This document shows positions 7,903-17,561 of a stretch of 64,000 bases of DNA, piece after piece (the stretch's first letter is position 1; every line of letters begins with the position of its first letter). Origin of the DNA: Planctomycetales bacterium (GTDB lineage: Bacteria; Planctomycetota; Planctomycetia; Isosphaerales; Isosphaeraceae); contig DAIDKV010000101.1 in NCBI GenBank assembly GCA_027449865.1, positions 1-64,000 of the forward strand, written 5' to 3'. The notes beneath the pieces were generated by a model. That model ran no database searches and was not told the DNA's origin. It worked only from the letters and a program-made list of their open reading frames with translations. The position numbers and the translations under genes were made by a program.

Positions 7903-9582
7903 TCAAAGCATCGGCAGGTCGAGCTTTTCCTCGCTTGCGATGCGGCGGAGCTTGTCCTGGGCTCGCGACTCGATCTGGCGGACGCGCTCCTTGGTAATCC
8001 CGAGCTCGCGGCCGAGTTGTTCGAGCGTTTGCTCGCTCGCGCCGCCAAGGCCGAACCGGCTGATGATGATCTTCCGCTCGCGGTCGTCGAGCCGACCGAG
8101 CATTCCCTTGACGGCCTCCTGCATCCGCTTCAGAGCACTCTCATATTCGTGCTCGTCGGTCCGGTTATCGGCGGCGGCCTCGAACATCTCCTCGTGGCCC
8201 GTGACGAACCGATCGCGGCGGTAGTTCTCCTCGGGGATGGTCCGGGCGAAGTTCTTCATGATCGCCCACGAGGCATAGGTGCTGAACTTGTTTCCGCGGG
8301 AGAAGTCAAACTTCTCGACGGCGCGGATCAGCGACATGTTCCCATCGGAGACCAGCTCGAAGAAGTTGTTCGAGGGTCCGACGTGGCGTTTGGCGATCGA
8401 GACGACCAGCCGCAGATTCGCCCGGATGATCTGGTTCTTGACGGCCAGCGCCTCTTCCTGGAGCCGCTCGATCTCGTCGAGGTCGGCCGTCCGGGCCTTG
8501 GTTGGGTCGAGGTCCTGCCGCATCTCGTGGGCACGGAACTTCAGGTAGTTCATCTTCCGGAAGAGGTGTTTCTCCTGCTCGCGATCGAGCAGGGGGACCT
8601 CATAAAGACTTGCCAGGTACGGCGGCAGACCCTTCGGCGCCTTCGGCCGGCGGGGCGCCTTGCCGTCGGCCGGTTCGGGCATGGGCCCGGTGATCACCTC
8701 GGCATTCGCCGCGTCGTGGAAGCTTTCGTGGTCGATGAATTCCAGCTTGTTCGACAGAATCCGCTTCGCCCTCATCTCATTCAGGACGCGATAGATGCTT
8801 GAGCGCGTACGCCCGAACTGGCGGGCGAGCACCTCGGCGGATACCCCCATACGCGAGCGCCGATAGATCTGAGCCTTGGCTTCATCGTCGAGCGGCGGCA
8901 CGCTGTTCGGGAAGATCGCCCGATCGGGATTCTCACGATCGTAGGTCTTCAACGTCGATCGGACCGTCTCGGTAGAGCGTGACATCTTGCGTGCGATCCT
9001 CCGCGCGATCTCGACCAGGCCGGCCTGTCCTGGGCGTACCAGCGCCATGCGGCGAGCGCGTCGGATGATTTCCTCACGCTCGGCCTCGGTGAGTTGCCGG
9101 AACCGCGATCCCCTCTCCACCTGCACGCGATGGGCCGTGACGAACCGCTGCAGGCTGGACTCCAGGAACCCGACCTTCGTTCGGCCGTCGATCACAAATC
9201 GACGTGCCACCAAACCCCGACGCCGCCAACGTGCCACTGTCCGTGACGAGACGTTGTAGCGGCGGCTGACCTCGTCCACCGTCAAAACCGGCTCGGAAAT
9301 ATGCTCGATCGCCTGTCGCGCTGTCGCCGAGAGATCCTCGACGAAAAGCGTCAGGTCGTGACGGACATCCGGCCCGTCAAGGACGAGCGCCGGCCATCCA
9401 TCCGGCCGAAAGCCCGTGATCCGAAAGCAGACATATTCGTAAGGATACCTCTTGCCCTCGTCGATCTCCGACAAAAGGGCCTCGGCCCGGTTGATCTGCT
9501 CGAGCCTCCGATCCTTCGGCGCGTACCGGGTCTGTTGATCCTTCAACTGTTTCATCGCGGGATGACGGTACATCTTCCCCAT
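7903..9582 (-). CDS. Sigma-70 factor with multi-HTH N-terminal extension
   Basis: 559 residues. The C-terminal half is a primary-type sigma factor: region 2 (LRLVVSIAKRHV, DGNMSLIRAVEKFDFSRG, FSTYASWAIMKNFAR, residues about 370-440) and region 4 (ISRFGLGG, LEQLGRELGITKERVRQIE, about 495-545). Only about 60 residues separate them, so a full region 3 appears to be missing. The N-terminal part is unusual. Residues about 95-145 are a MerR/excisionase-type HTH (LTVDEVSRRYNVSSRTVARW). Two further HTH-like segments follow (LVEIARRIARKMSRSTETVR; AEVLARQFGRTRSSIYRVL). Residues 1-90 are not recognised. The ATG at 9582 follows a GGAAG-type RBS. It is convergent with the vault-like gene. It may be a planctomycete alternative or group-2 sigma factor. 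Confidence 0.85.
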   Translation of the reverse strand: MGKMYRHPAMKQLKDQQTRYAPKDRRLEQINRAEALLSEIDEGKRYPYEYVCFRITGFRPDGWPALVLDGPDVRHDLTLFVEDLSATARQAIEHISEPVLTVDEVSRRYNVSSRTVARWRRRGLVARRFVIDGRTKVGFLESSLQRFVTAHRVQVERGSRFRQLTEAEREEIIRRARRMALVRPGQAGLVEIARRIARKMSRSTETVRSTLKTYDRENPDRAIFPNSVPPLDDEAKAQIYRRSRMGVSAEVLARQFGRTRSSIYRVLNEMRAKRILSNKLEFIDHESFHDAANAEVITGPMPEPADGKAPRRPKAPKGLPPYLASLYEVPLLDREQEKHLFRKMNYLKFRAHEMRQDLDPTKARTADLDEIERLQEEALAVKNQIIRANLRLVVSIAKRHVGPSNNFFELVSDGNMSLIRAVEKFDFSRGNKFSTYASWAIMKNFARTIPEENYRRDRFVTGHEEMFEAAADNRTDEHEYESALKRMQEAVKGMLGRLDDRERKIIISRFGLGGASEQTLEQLGRELGITKERVRQIESRAQDKLRRIASEEKLDLPML

Positions 9583-10346
9583 CCTGGTCTTCCCCCGATG
9601 CCCGGGCCGTTAACCCAACACTCCCGATCCGACCTCATTCGCGCCTCAACCACTCTCTTCCATCGGTCGCAGTCCCGGCGACCTCGGCGACGAAAAAACT
9701 CGGACTGCAAATCGATTCTAACAATCTTCTCAGCGTAAAGGGCCCCGATTTCGTTCGGCGACCTGGGCGATTTCTTGCCGCGATCGCCCCGACTCCCTTA
9801 ATACGTCCTCCATCCACCACCGGATCGCCGAATCCCAATGGATCGTTCGATTTTCGATTCCTGACTGTGACGCATGAGATCCTTCAGGAAATCCGCAAAC
9901 CTTGTTCCACTGGAGCCGATCTCGCGAAACCCTCTCATCGGCTCGGAGCGGCCTCTGGTTCCGATCTTACTACTTCCAACGCCCGTTTTAAACAGACGTT
10001 TGAATCGGCCGGAGTGTTCGCGCTTCTCTTGAAGAAAATATGGATTGCGAATAAAGGATCGAACAGGGAGGGCTCCGATTTGTGTCGCCCGTCGAAAGGC
10101 TTTCGAGCGATCCTCTTGTGGTATAAGGAGTTAGGTGGACCGTATTTTGTTGGGACGATGGGAGGCCGTCCTCTCCCTGGAGTCGAGTTTTTTTTGCGCG
10201 CGTTGATCAGCGACCACGGGAGAGTGAGCCGGTCGAAGGTTGGGAGAGCCCAGCCCAAATTGACGGGTCCGGGCAAGTCTTGATAATGGGCACCGCGGCC
10301 GGTTGGGAACTCGGCGAATTCGTCGCAGTGATGCAGGGAGGCGAGG
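9583..10346. other. Intergenic region between sigma factor and secreted-protein gene
   Basis: About 764 bases with no convincing gene; open frames in it lack domain content and RBSs. It must hold the promoters of both divergent flanking genes. A possible extended -10 (TGGTATAAG, ending 10127) lies upstream of the plus-strand gene, with only a weak -35. A run of eight T at about 10188-10195 follows small GC-rich inverted repeats (GGACG...CGTCC near 10153-10171), but the distance is too long for a standard terminator. A small RNA ending there is possible but unsupported. The stretch is visibly richer in A/T than the coding DNA. Confidence 0.4.
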
Positions 10347-11855
10347 ATGATCGGTCTCGACGGGGGACGATCGGGAGGGGAGTCGCGGGTTCGAGGGCGG
10401 TCCTCGTGGGCCTGGGCGGTCCTTGTACCGGCGATCGCCGCGGGAGCGACGAGTGCGGTGGCGGCCGAGGGACCGTCGGCGGTGATCCTCCGGGAGAGCT
10501 TTGATCGCGGGGCCTCGTCGCAGGTTCGGATCGAGCTGAGCGCCGACGGGCTGTTCCAACCGGGCTTGCCTCGGGGCGAGATGAAGGAAGGGGCGAAGAT
10601 GCCGAGGCCGCTCGCCATCAAGGTCCGGACCCGGTTGATTTTTTATGAGCGGGTCCTCGACGTGTTTGACGACCCGGCGGCGCTCAGGATTGGCGGGAGC
10701 CCCGCTGGCGCTGGTGCTCGTCAGGGCGAGGCTCTCTCGCGGGGACGTCCGAGGAAGTCAGTTCGGCACGTCGTTCAGGCTGCGGCGGCGATCAATGGCG
10801 AGGTGCGTTCGCATACCGCTCAGCTTCGTCCCGATATTACGCTGCTGGTCGCCGAGCGTCGCCGGGGGGACGCAACGGCGACGGTGGTCTGCCCCGCCGG
10901 GCCGCTCGAGCGTTCCGAACTGGAACTGGTGGAGGTCGAGGGCGATCCGCTGATCCTCTCGGAGATGCTTCCCGATAGCCCGGTCGTGGTCGGGCAGAGC
11001 TGGCCTGTGGGCCAGGCGGCCGTCCGTGGGATTAGCGGCTATGACACGATCACCCGGAACGCCCTTGAGGCGACGCTGGAGCGGCTCGAAGCGGACCGGG
11101 CGACGATTCGGGTGCGGGGCCGGATTGAGGGTTCCTTGCAGGGTGCCACTGGAGCAATGGCCTGCGACGGGCTGCTGAGCTTCGACCGCCGCCTGGGATG
11201 GATCGACCGGTTTGAGATCAACCGGAACGAGAATCGGCGGCCGGGGCCGGTCGAGGCGGGCATAGACGCGAAGAGCACAATCCTCGTGACCCGGAAGGCT
11301 GAGCAGCCGCCGGCCACGCTTTCCGATGCCGCCCTGACCCGAGTCTCGCTGGAGGTTTCGCCGCGGACCGAGCGACTGGTCGAGCATGGTCCCGACGGCC
11401 GGACCGAGTTCCTCCACGACCGAAACTGGCATGTGGTTGGGGGCGACGGTAAGCGGGTGCTCGTCCTCAAGCGGATGGAGGGTCCGAAGGTCGTTGCACA
11501 GTGCAACCTGATGGTCGAGCCCCCGGCTGGGAGAGGCAAACACCTGGATCCAAAAGCATTTCGCGAGGAAGTCAAGCGTGCCCTGGGGGGACGTTCCTCG
11601 GTGGAGTTTCTCGGCATGGGCGAGATCCCCGGAGACCCGGCGGGCGGCTACAGGTACAAGGTCGGTGTCCAGGGTACGGAGGGGGGATTGCCCGTTGTCC
11701 GCTACTACTACCTGATCGCCGCTCCGTCCGGTGAGCAACTCGTCGTCAGTTATATCCTCGCCGCGCAGGATGTCCCGAAGTTCGGCGAGGAGGATGTCGC
11801 GATGATGACGAGTCTTCGATGGCTCCCCGATCGCCAGGCCGCACTTCCCAGATGA
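10347..11855 (+). CDS. Secreted protein of unknown function
   Basis: 502 residues, not recognised as a named family. The ATG follows GGGAGGCGAGG. The N-terminus is a long signal peptide (SSWAWAVLVPAIAAGATSAVAAEG) with likely cleavage after AVA, so the protein is exported. Residues about 190-320 form a beta-rich domain (LPDSPVVVGQSWPVG, IRVRGRIEGSLQG, DGLLSFDRRLGWIDRF). The last about 140 residues (FLHDRNWHVVGGDGKRVLVL ... YYYLIAAPSGEQLVVSYIL) are arranged like PsbP/DcrB-type folds, where a small beta sheet scores lipid- or envelope-associated proteins; this is fold-level inference only. It stands alone between long intergenic regions. Function unknown. Confidence 0.7.
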   Translation: MIGLDGGRSGGESRVRGRSSWAWAVLVPAIAAGATSAVAAEGPSAVILRESFDRGASSQVRIELSADGLFQPGLPRGEMKEGAKMPRPLAIKVRTRLIFYERVLDVFDDPAALRIGGSPAGAGARQGEALSRGRPRKSVRHVVQAAAAINGEVRSHTAQLRPDITLLVAERRRGDATATVVCPAGPLERSELELVEVEGDPLILSEMLPDSPVVVGQSWPVGQAAVRGISGYDTITRNALEATLERLEADRATIRVRGRIEGSLQGATGAMACDGLLSFDRRLGWIDRFEINRNENRRPGPVEAGIDAKSTILVTRKAEQPPATLSDAALTRVSLEVSPRTERLVEHGPDGRTEFLHDRNWHVVGGDGKRVLVLKRMEGPKVVAQCNLMVEPPAGRGKHLDPKAFREEVKRALGGRSSVEFLGMGEIPGDPAGGYRYKVGVQGTEGGLPVVRYYYLIAAPSGEQLVVSYILAAQDVPKFGEEDVAMMTSLRWLPDRQAALPR

Positions 11856-11955
11856 GCCCAGATGAAACAAACTCAGGCGTGATTCCTGCCGAGAGCGTAG
11901 GGATGCACGCCCGACATCGCGGGAGAGAGTGCGAGAAATTTCATATCAGATACTC

Positions 11956-11985
11956 TTCCGAAAACAGAGGCGAACGCCCTATAAT
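11956..11985 (+). promoter_or_regulatory. Candidate sigma-70 promoter for the protease gene
   Basis: A perfect TATAAT hexamer lies at 11980-11985, inside otherwise GC-rich DNA about 160 bases upstream of the protease start. The matching -35 (TTCCGA at 11956-11961) is weak with a spacer of 18, so the promoter call rests mainly on the -10. Confidence 0.3.
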
Positions 11986-12142
11986 CGGTCGAACCATTCG
12001 GGCCAGGTCGATGTAAGAACGCCACGCGAAGGAGGGTGGTGGGTCGCTGTTCCCTCGAGGGACGCCCCACCGCCAGGAGCGTTCATCATCGCCTTGCGTC
12101 TCTTCCTTGCACGGCATTGATCGCACTCCAGGAACTAGCAAC

Positions 12143-14623
12143 GTGAGCTTCAAACTGGTTCGCCGTCCGTACCGGAACCGTCCCCGATCCGCGCGCGCCC
12201 GGAGGTGGACGTCCCGATTCGAGGGCCTCGAGACACGCTCTCTGCTGAGCAACCTGCCCGTGGCCGAGCCGATGTACCAGATTGGTTCGATGGCAACATC
12301 CAGCCCCATCGCCGGAGCCTTTTCGCCCTCGCAGATTTCGACGGCCTACGGCTTCAACAACGTGAGTTTCCAGGGTGTCGCGGCCAATGGCGCGGGGGAG
12401 ACGATTGCAATCGTCGACGCCTACAGCGATCCGAACATCCAGACGGACCTGAATACCTTTGATAGCCAGTTCGGTCTCCCCTCGACCACGATCACCCAGG
12501 TCAATGAGAACGGTGGGACGTCGCTACCGGGTCCAGACACCTCCGGTGGCTGGGGGATGGAGACATCGCTTGACGTCGAGTGGGCTCACGCGATGGCCCC
12601 CGGAGCGAAGATTCTGCTGGTCGAGGCCAACTCGTCGAACGAGTCGGACCTGCTGGCGGGTATCTCGTATGCCGCGCAGAATGCCAATGTCGTTTCGATG
12701 AGCTGGGGTGGGGGCGAGTATTCGGGCGAGACCTCGTACGACAGCACGTTTAGCGTCCCCGGTGTGGCGTTCGTCGCGTCGTCGGGCGACGCGGGGGCGC
12801 CGGTCTCCTGGCCGGCTGCCTCGCCGAATGTCCTGGCGGTTGGCGGGACGGCACTGACGCTCAACGCGAACGGCGGTTACGGAAGCGAGACCGGGTGGAG
12901 CGGCAGTGGCGGCGGGCCGAGTGCTTACGAGTCGATGCCGACGTACCAGGCGTCTGCGAACACGGGCGCCTCGACCCGTTCCAATCCAGACGTTGCGTAC
13001 AACGCCTCGCCGAATACCGGGTTCGCCGTTTACGACTCGTACCAGAATGGCGGATGGACGCAGGTCGGCGGCACCAGCGCCGGTGCTCCGCAATGGGCCG
13101 CGATCCTGGCGATCGCCGACCAGGGCCGCGCCCTCGCCGGCATGCCCGCGCTCGACTCCAGCAACGCCCAGGAGGTGATGACCGAGCTCTACCAGGCACC
13201 CTCCACCGACTTTCACGACATCACCAGTGGGACCAGCACCGGGAACCCGAACTACTCCGCGACAGTTGGCTATGACTTCGTTACTGGCCTGGGCACTCCG
13301 AACGTTGCCAATGTGGTACAGACGCTCGACGGCGGCGTGATCACCGCGCCCGACACGCTCGTCGTCTCGGTCCCCAGTTCCGCGACCGCCGGCCAGTCGT
13401 TGAACTTCACGGTCACAGCCGACAAGGCGACCGGAGGAGTGGATACCGGGTTCACCGGGACGATCACATTCTCCAGCACCGACGCGAAGGCCGGATTGCC
13501 GGGTAGCTACACCTTCACGTCGGCGGACCAGGGGATACACACCTTCTCGGTCACGTTCCAGACGGCCGGTTCGCAGTCGATCACCGCCAGCGGCTCGGGC
13601 CTCTCAGCGACGTCGTCAGGGATGAATATCGTTCCGGCTGTGCCGACGAATTTGAGCGCGACGGTCGCCTCGTCGTCGCAGATCAACCTCTCGTGGACCG
13701 CCGCCGCCGGCGCCACTGGGTACGAGATCGAGCGGAGGACCGGGGGCGGCGCCTGGACCCAGATCGCTACGAGCACGTCGACGATCTACCAGGACACCGG
13801 CCTCGCTGCTGGGACCGGTTATTCGTACCAGGTGATCGCGACCGGAGGCGGGCTCATCTCGGCGGCCAGCAACGTCGTCACCGCGACCACCCCCAGTGCG
13901 GCGAGTGCCCCCACGACGACCGACTCTCTCTGGAGCGGGCTCTCCACCCCGCCGGAGAACGCCTATGCCTGGGGCTCGTACGAGCTCGGCCTGCAATTTT
14001 CCTCGACATCCGGTGGCGTGGTCACGGGCGTCCGCTTTTACAAGCAGACCTGGATGAGGGGCCCGAACGTCGGTACTCTCTGGTCCTCGACGGGTCAGGT
14101 GCTCGCCTCGGCGTCCTTCACGGGCGAGTCGTCGTTTGGCTGGCAGCAGGTCACATTCTCCAACCCGGTGACCATCCAGCCGAACACCACCTATGTTGTC
14201 TCGTTCTCGACCTCGTCGAGTTACTTTGGAATCACGACGGGATACTTCAACGGACAGACCGTGAGCAATGGTCCGCTCCAGGCCCCTTCTAACGGTGTGC
14301 TCGGAAGCAACGGCGTTTACCAGTTGGCCGGCACCTTCCCCAGCATCGGCTCGGGCGGGATGAACTTCTGGGTCGACGTCAACTTCTCGCCCTCGGCGAC
14401 CGCGAGTGTCCAGGCCGCCCCAGCCACCGCCTCCCCGGCGGCGAACACGCCCTGGGGTTACTTCGCCACCTCGCAGGTCGCGAATGGGACGACCACCAGC
14501 ACCCAGGCCACCACAGGCAAGTCCACCACAACGGCCGCCGTCGTCGGCACCTCACGACGGGTTGTCAACCAGACGCAGCACACCTCGACCTGGGGCGCCT
14601 CCCGTCGATGGTTCCGCGACTGA
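12143..14623 (+). CDS. Sedolisin-like (S53/S8) secreted protease with FnIII and DUF4082
   Basis: About 826 residues from the GTG at 12143 (RBS AGGAA); a TTG at 12107 is the alternative start. The N-terminus carries a basic leader and FEGLETRSLLS, a variant of the planctomycete LEPR-xLL sorting/export segment. The peptidase domain shows sedolisin hallmarks: the E-x3-D pair in METSLDVEWAH, oxyanion/serine region VGGTSAGAPQWAAI, SSGDAGAP, and a C-terminal DITSG...GYDFVTGLGTP calcium-type loop. After it come an Ig-like beta domain (about 410-500), a fibronectin type III repeat (VPTNLSATVASSSQINLSW), and a DUF4082-like module (LGLQFSSTSGGVVTGVRFYK). Catalytic residues appear intact. No propeptide is evident, unlike many sedolisins. 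Probably surface or extracellular proteolysis. Confidence 0.82.
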   Translation: MSFKLVRRPYRNRPRSARARRWTSRFEGLETRSLLSNLPVAEPMYQIGSMATSSPIAGAFSPSQISTAYGFNNVSFQGVAANGAGETIAIVDAYSDPNIQTDLNTFDSQFGLPSTTITQVNENGGTSLPGPDTSGGWGMETSLDVEWAHAMAPGAKILLVEANSSNESDLLAGISYAAQNANVVSMSWGGGEYSGETSYDSTFSVPGVAFVASSGDAGAPVSWPAASPNVLAVGGTALTLNANGGYGSETGWSGSGGGPSAYESMPTYQASANTGASTRSNPDVAYNASPNTGFAVYDSYQNGGWTQVGGTSAGAPQWAAILAIADQGRALAGMPALDSSNAQEVMTELYQAPSTDFHDITSGTSTGNPNYSATVGYDFVTGLGTPNVANVVQTLDGGVITAPDTLVVSVPSSATAGQSLNFTVTADKATGGVDTGFTGTITFSSTDAKAGLPGSYTFTSADQGIHTFSVTFQTAGSQSITASGSGLSATSSGMNIVPAVPTNLSATVASSSQINLSWTAAAGATGYEIERRTGGGAWTQIATSTSTIYQDTGLAAGTGYSYQVIATGGGLISAASNVVTATTPSAASAPTTTDSLWSGLSTPPENAYAWGSYELGLQFSSTSGGVVTGVRFYKQTWMRGPNVGTLWSSTGQVLASASFTGESSFGWQQVTFSNPVTIQPNTTYVVSFSTSSSYFGITTGYFNGQTVSNGPLQAPSNGVLGSNGVYQLAGTFPSIGSGGMNFWVDVNFSPSATASVQAAPATASPAANTPWGYFATSQVANGTTTSTQATTGKSTTTAAVVGTSRRVVNQTQHTSTWGASRRWFRD

Positions 14624-14657
14624 TCCCCTTCTCAGGCCCAATCGATCGAACCGAGAT

Positions 14658-14702
14658 GGTCCGTCACGTGGAGGCTCCTTCCGTGGCGGACCGTCCGTTT
14701 TA
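14658..14702 (+). terminator. Rho-independent terminator after the protease
   Basis: An 11-bp stem, GGTCCGTCACG (14658-14668) pairing with CGTGGCGGACC (14682-14692) with a single G-T pair, is followed by GTCCG and a TTTT tract at 14698-14701. It starts 35 bases after the protease stop codon. Confidence 0.65.
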
Positions 14703-14797
14703 CTTCACCCCGACCACTCCCCACACCCGATCGTTCCCCATGATAAACTTGGGCAACCGGAATTGATCGATAGATTGGGTAAAATGGGGAAATTTTC

Positions 14798-15421
14798 ATG
14801 CTGGAAACGATGCCGGAGGTGGAAGAGGACGTTGAGCCGATCGGTGGGGAGGCGCGGCTCTCGGGGTGGAAAGAGGAGTTACGGGCCGACCTGGACGAGG
14901 CGTTAATGACGGGCGGCGGGCGTTGGTCGCGAGCGGTCGCGGCGATCGCCTGGATTCACCTGGTGATTTTCCTGGGATGCCAGACGATTTACGATCAGGA
15001 ACGGCCCCGCGATCCCCGGCATTTGTTGCTTTGGGGTGCCGAGTTTATCGCGGTTCTTGGGGCCCTTCGACTGATCGGAGGGCGGGGCTGGATACGGTCG
15101 TCGGCGGCGATCGGGCTGATTACCCGGTTTTGGGGGACGTTCCTGATCCTCTCGTTCAACGTGGTTTCGCTCAACGAGTTGATGGGATGGGAGGTGCGCT
15201 GGTATCGCCCGGCGTGGGGGACGATCAGCTCGTTCTTCCTGGCGTCGATGGGATGGCTCTTCACGCCGAAGATGTTTATTCCGGCCGTTCAGATGTATTT
15301 CACCGCGCTGTTAATGCTTCGATACCGGGACTACGACAACCTGATCTACGGAGTCTCGTGGTGGCTGGCACTGATGGGGATTGCGGCTCGACTTCGTCGC
15401 CGGGAGATGGGTCGAGGATGA
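14798..15421 (+). CDS. Integral membrane protein of unknown function
   Basis: 207 residues, family not recognised. An acidic N-terminal tail of about 45 residues is followed by about five hydrophobic segments (AVAAIAWIHLVIFLGC, LLWGAEFIAVLGALRLI, FWGTFLILSFNVVSL, SSFFLASMGWLF, YGVSWWLALMGIAARL). It is therefore predicted to sit in the membrane with the acidic tail in the cytoplasm. The C-terminus is basic. The start is the ATG at 14798 after an A/T-rich leader. It is convergent with the asparagine synthase gene, 21 bases away. Confidence 0.7.
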   Translation: MLETMPEVEEDVEPIGGEARLSGWKEELRADLDEALMTGGGRWSRAVAAIAWIHLVIFLGCQTIYDQERPRDPRHLLLWGAEFIAVLGALRLIGGRGWIRSSAAIGLITRFWGTFLILSFNVVSLNELMGWEVRWYRPAWGTISSFFLASMGWLFTPKMFIPAVQMYFTALLMLRYRDYDNLIYGVSWWLALMGIAARLRRREMGRG

Positions 15422-15446
15422 GCCGCGCGGCCGTGCGCCGGCTCAT
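15418..15446. terminator. Hairpin between convergent genes
   Basis: ATGAGCCG (15418-15425) pairs with CGGCTCAT (15439-15446) across a 13-base GC-rich loop. It covers both stop codons of the convergent pair and could stop transcription in both directions. No T-tract follows on either side, so this is a weak call. Confidence 0.3.
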
Positions 15447-17458
15447 TGGGCCGGCGCGGGGTCGCCTGGCTGGGGTAATGGGAGATTGAGGTCGATGGCG
15501 GGCGCGCCGTTCTCACGGAGCGGAGTGGGCTCCCAGACGGGCAACTCGCAGAGTCCGCCGCCGAGGAAGGTATGGTGCCAGAGCTGTGTGGCGATGACAC
15601 AGGTCAGGCTGAGGTCCATGATGATCCGCTTGGGCGTGATCGCCAGGAATCTGGACTGTGCCTGGAGTTCTCGGGCAACGCCTTCGGGGTCGAACCAGCC
15701 GGTTTTCTGGAGTGATTCCCGGCTGAGAAGCTGGTCGACCCATTGCGGGCGGTCGGGTGCCAGGAATGCGGATGTCCGGCTCGCCCGGAACATGGTCTTG
15801 GGACGGTTGGCGATCCGTGGCGGGAGAGTTCGCGCGGCAACCTGCCGGAGTAGCCACTTATCGACGCGGCCCCGGAGCTTGTACTCGGGAGCGATCGAGG
15901 CACAGAAGGCGACCACGTCCTCATCGAGAAGGGGATAGCGTGCCTCGACCGAGGAGTTCATCGCGACGCGGTCTCCCTTGGCCTGGAGCAAAAGCCCGGC
16001 GAGCATCACCTTGTAGCCGACGTAGAGTGATTGGTTCAAGGGGGCCCATCGGGTGATCCGGTCGTTGGTCAGGTCGAGGTCCTCGTAGGCGAGATGGCCG
16101 TCGAGTTGTCTCCAGAGGTTGGGCGAGTAGACGAAGGAACGTCCTTGCGCCATCAGGTCGTAAACGTCCTGCTGGGCGGAGCGGATGCCGCGGGTCCCGA
16201 GCGGCGGCGGGACGTGCGCCGGATTTCCTCCCATGGAACGGAGGACCATTTTGCGAACGGCCGGATTGATGAACGTAAGGCCCCACCCGATCAGCCGTTC
16301 CCGGATGGCCTGGGTCTTGAACCAGGGGTAGCCGGCGAGGGCCTCATCGGCCCCCTCGCCGGTGAGGACCACCTTGTACCCTTGCCCGTGGACGGCCGAG
16401 GCCAGCCGCATCAGGCAGGCGCACGACGAGTCCATCACTGGTCCCTCGGCGGCTCGAATCAGCTCCGGGTAGGCGGCGACGATGTCGCGGCGGTTCATGG
16501 TCACCGTGGTGAGTCGGGAACCGAGGGCGGCGGCCGACTCGGTGGCGTTCGTTCGCTCATCGGGACCGGCGCGGTCGAGTCCGATCGTGAACGAGGGGAC
16601 GGCCGCGCCTCGCTCGCGCGAGCTGAGGCCGAGGACGACCGTCGAGTCGAGTCCGCCGCTGATGTACGAGACGACGGGAACGTCGCCCCGGAGCCGGATC
16701 TCCACGGCCCGCCGCATCCTTGCCTCCAGCTCGTCAATGAGCGGAGTCGGATCGTCGAGACGGCGTTCCTGGCCGGCATCGGGGAAATCGAGGTCCCAGT
16801 AAATTCGCTTTTCGGTTCGGCCGTCGCGCACCCGGACCAGTTGACCTGGTGGGATCGATCGGATTCCCTCGAAATAAGTTCGCGAGGTCCCCGCGCAGAA
16901 TGTGTGGAAGAACAGGTCAATCCCCTTCGGATCCGGCCGCGCCGAGATCATCCCCGAAGAGAGCAGGGCTTTCATCTCCGAGGCCCAGAGCAGCCAGCCA
17001 TCAGCCTGGGCATAGTAGAGGGGACAGATGCCGACGCGATCGCGGCCGAGCAGGAGTGTCCGGTTCTTGCGGTCCCAGAGCGCGACGGCGTACTGTCCCC
17101 TCGCCTTGACGAACATCTCCTCGCCGAGATCCTCGTATAGGTGGACCCAGAGTTCCGTATCGCATCGGGTCGAAAGCCGATGGCCCCGGGCGACCAGTTC
17201 GGCCTGAAGCTCGGGATACTCGAACACTTCCCCATTCTGGGTGACCCAGATGGAGCCGTCCTCGTTGGGAATCGGCTGGCGTCCACCGGCGAGGTCGACG
17301 ATGGAGAGCCGACGTGCTCCCATCGCCAGGCCCGGCTCGAGGTGGACCTGCTCGTCGTCGGGTCCTCGGTGGGCGATTGCGCCGGTCATTGCCAGCAATC
17401 GTGCCCTCGGGAACTCGCGACGGCCCTCCAGATCGATCGCTCCGGCGATGCCGCACAT
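15443..17458 (-). CDS. asnB: Asparagine synthase (glutamine-hydrolysing)
   Basis: 671 residues from the ATG at 17458; the open frame upstream overlaps mlaD and is not used, because the mature enzyme needs Cys2. The N-terminal class II glutaminase begins MCGIAGAIDL, so the nucleophilic Cys is intact, with RLSIVDLAGGRQP and NGEVFEYPEL following. The synthetase domain has the PP-loop SGGLDSTVVLGL near residue 265. Both AsnB halves therefore look catalytic. The length, somewhat above 600, and the C-terminal tail suggest an AsnB-like enzyme of the kind also found in capsule or exopolysaccharide amidation, so the substrate need not be free aspartate. It follows mlaD by about 100 bases on the same strand. 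Confidence 0.88.
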   Translation of the reverse strand: MCGIAGAIDLEGRREFPRARLLAMTGAIAHRGPDDEQVHLEPGLAMGARRLSIVDLAGGRQPIPNEDGSIWVTQNGEVFEYPELQAELVARGHRLSTRCDTELWVHLYEDLGEEMFVKARGQYAVALWDRKNRTLLLGRDRVGICPLYYAQADGWLLWASEMKALLSSGMISARPDPKGIDLFFHTFCAGTSRTYFEGIRSIPPGQLVRVRDGRTEKRIYWDLDFPDAGQERRLDDPTPLIDELEARMRRAVEIRLRGDVPVVSYISGGLDSTVVLGLSSRERGAAVPSFTIGLDRAGPDERTNATESAAALGSRLTTVTMNRRDIVAAYPELIRAAEGPVMDSSCACLMRLASAVHGQGYKVVLTGEGADEALAGYPWFKTQAIRERLIGWGLTFINPAVRKMVLRSMGGNPAHVPPPLGTRGIRSAQQDVYDLMAQGRSFVYSPNLWRQLDGHLAYEDLDLTNDRITRWAPLNQSLYVGYKVMLAGLLLQAKGDRVAMNSSVEARYPLLDEDVVAFCASIAPEYKLRGRVDKWLLRQVAARTLPPRIANRPKTMFRASRTSAFLAPDRPQWVDQLLSRESLQKTGWFDPEGVARELQAQSRFLAITPKRIIMDLSLTCVIATQLWHHTFLGGGLCELPVWEPTPLRENGAPAIDLNLPLPQPGDPAPAQ

Positions 17459-17561
17459 CTCGGAAGTCCTCTCCAGGCCAGCGGATAGGGCGGGCCGTGC
17501 GCCCGACGGTTCCGCGAAGGTCCCTGGAATTATACCATCCCGGAAGGCGTCGGGCCGATCG

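Noticed and set aside
9867-10283. Plus-strand open frame of 138 codons in the sigma-factor upstream gap
   Set aside because: No RBS, no domain-like pattern, and amino-acid content looks like translated intergenic DNA.
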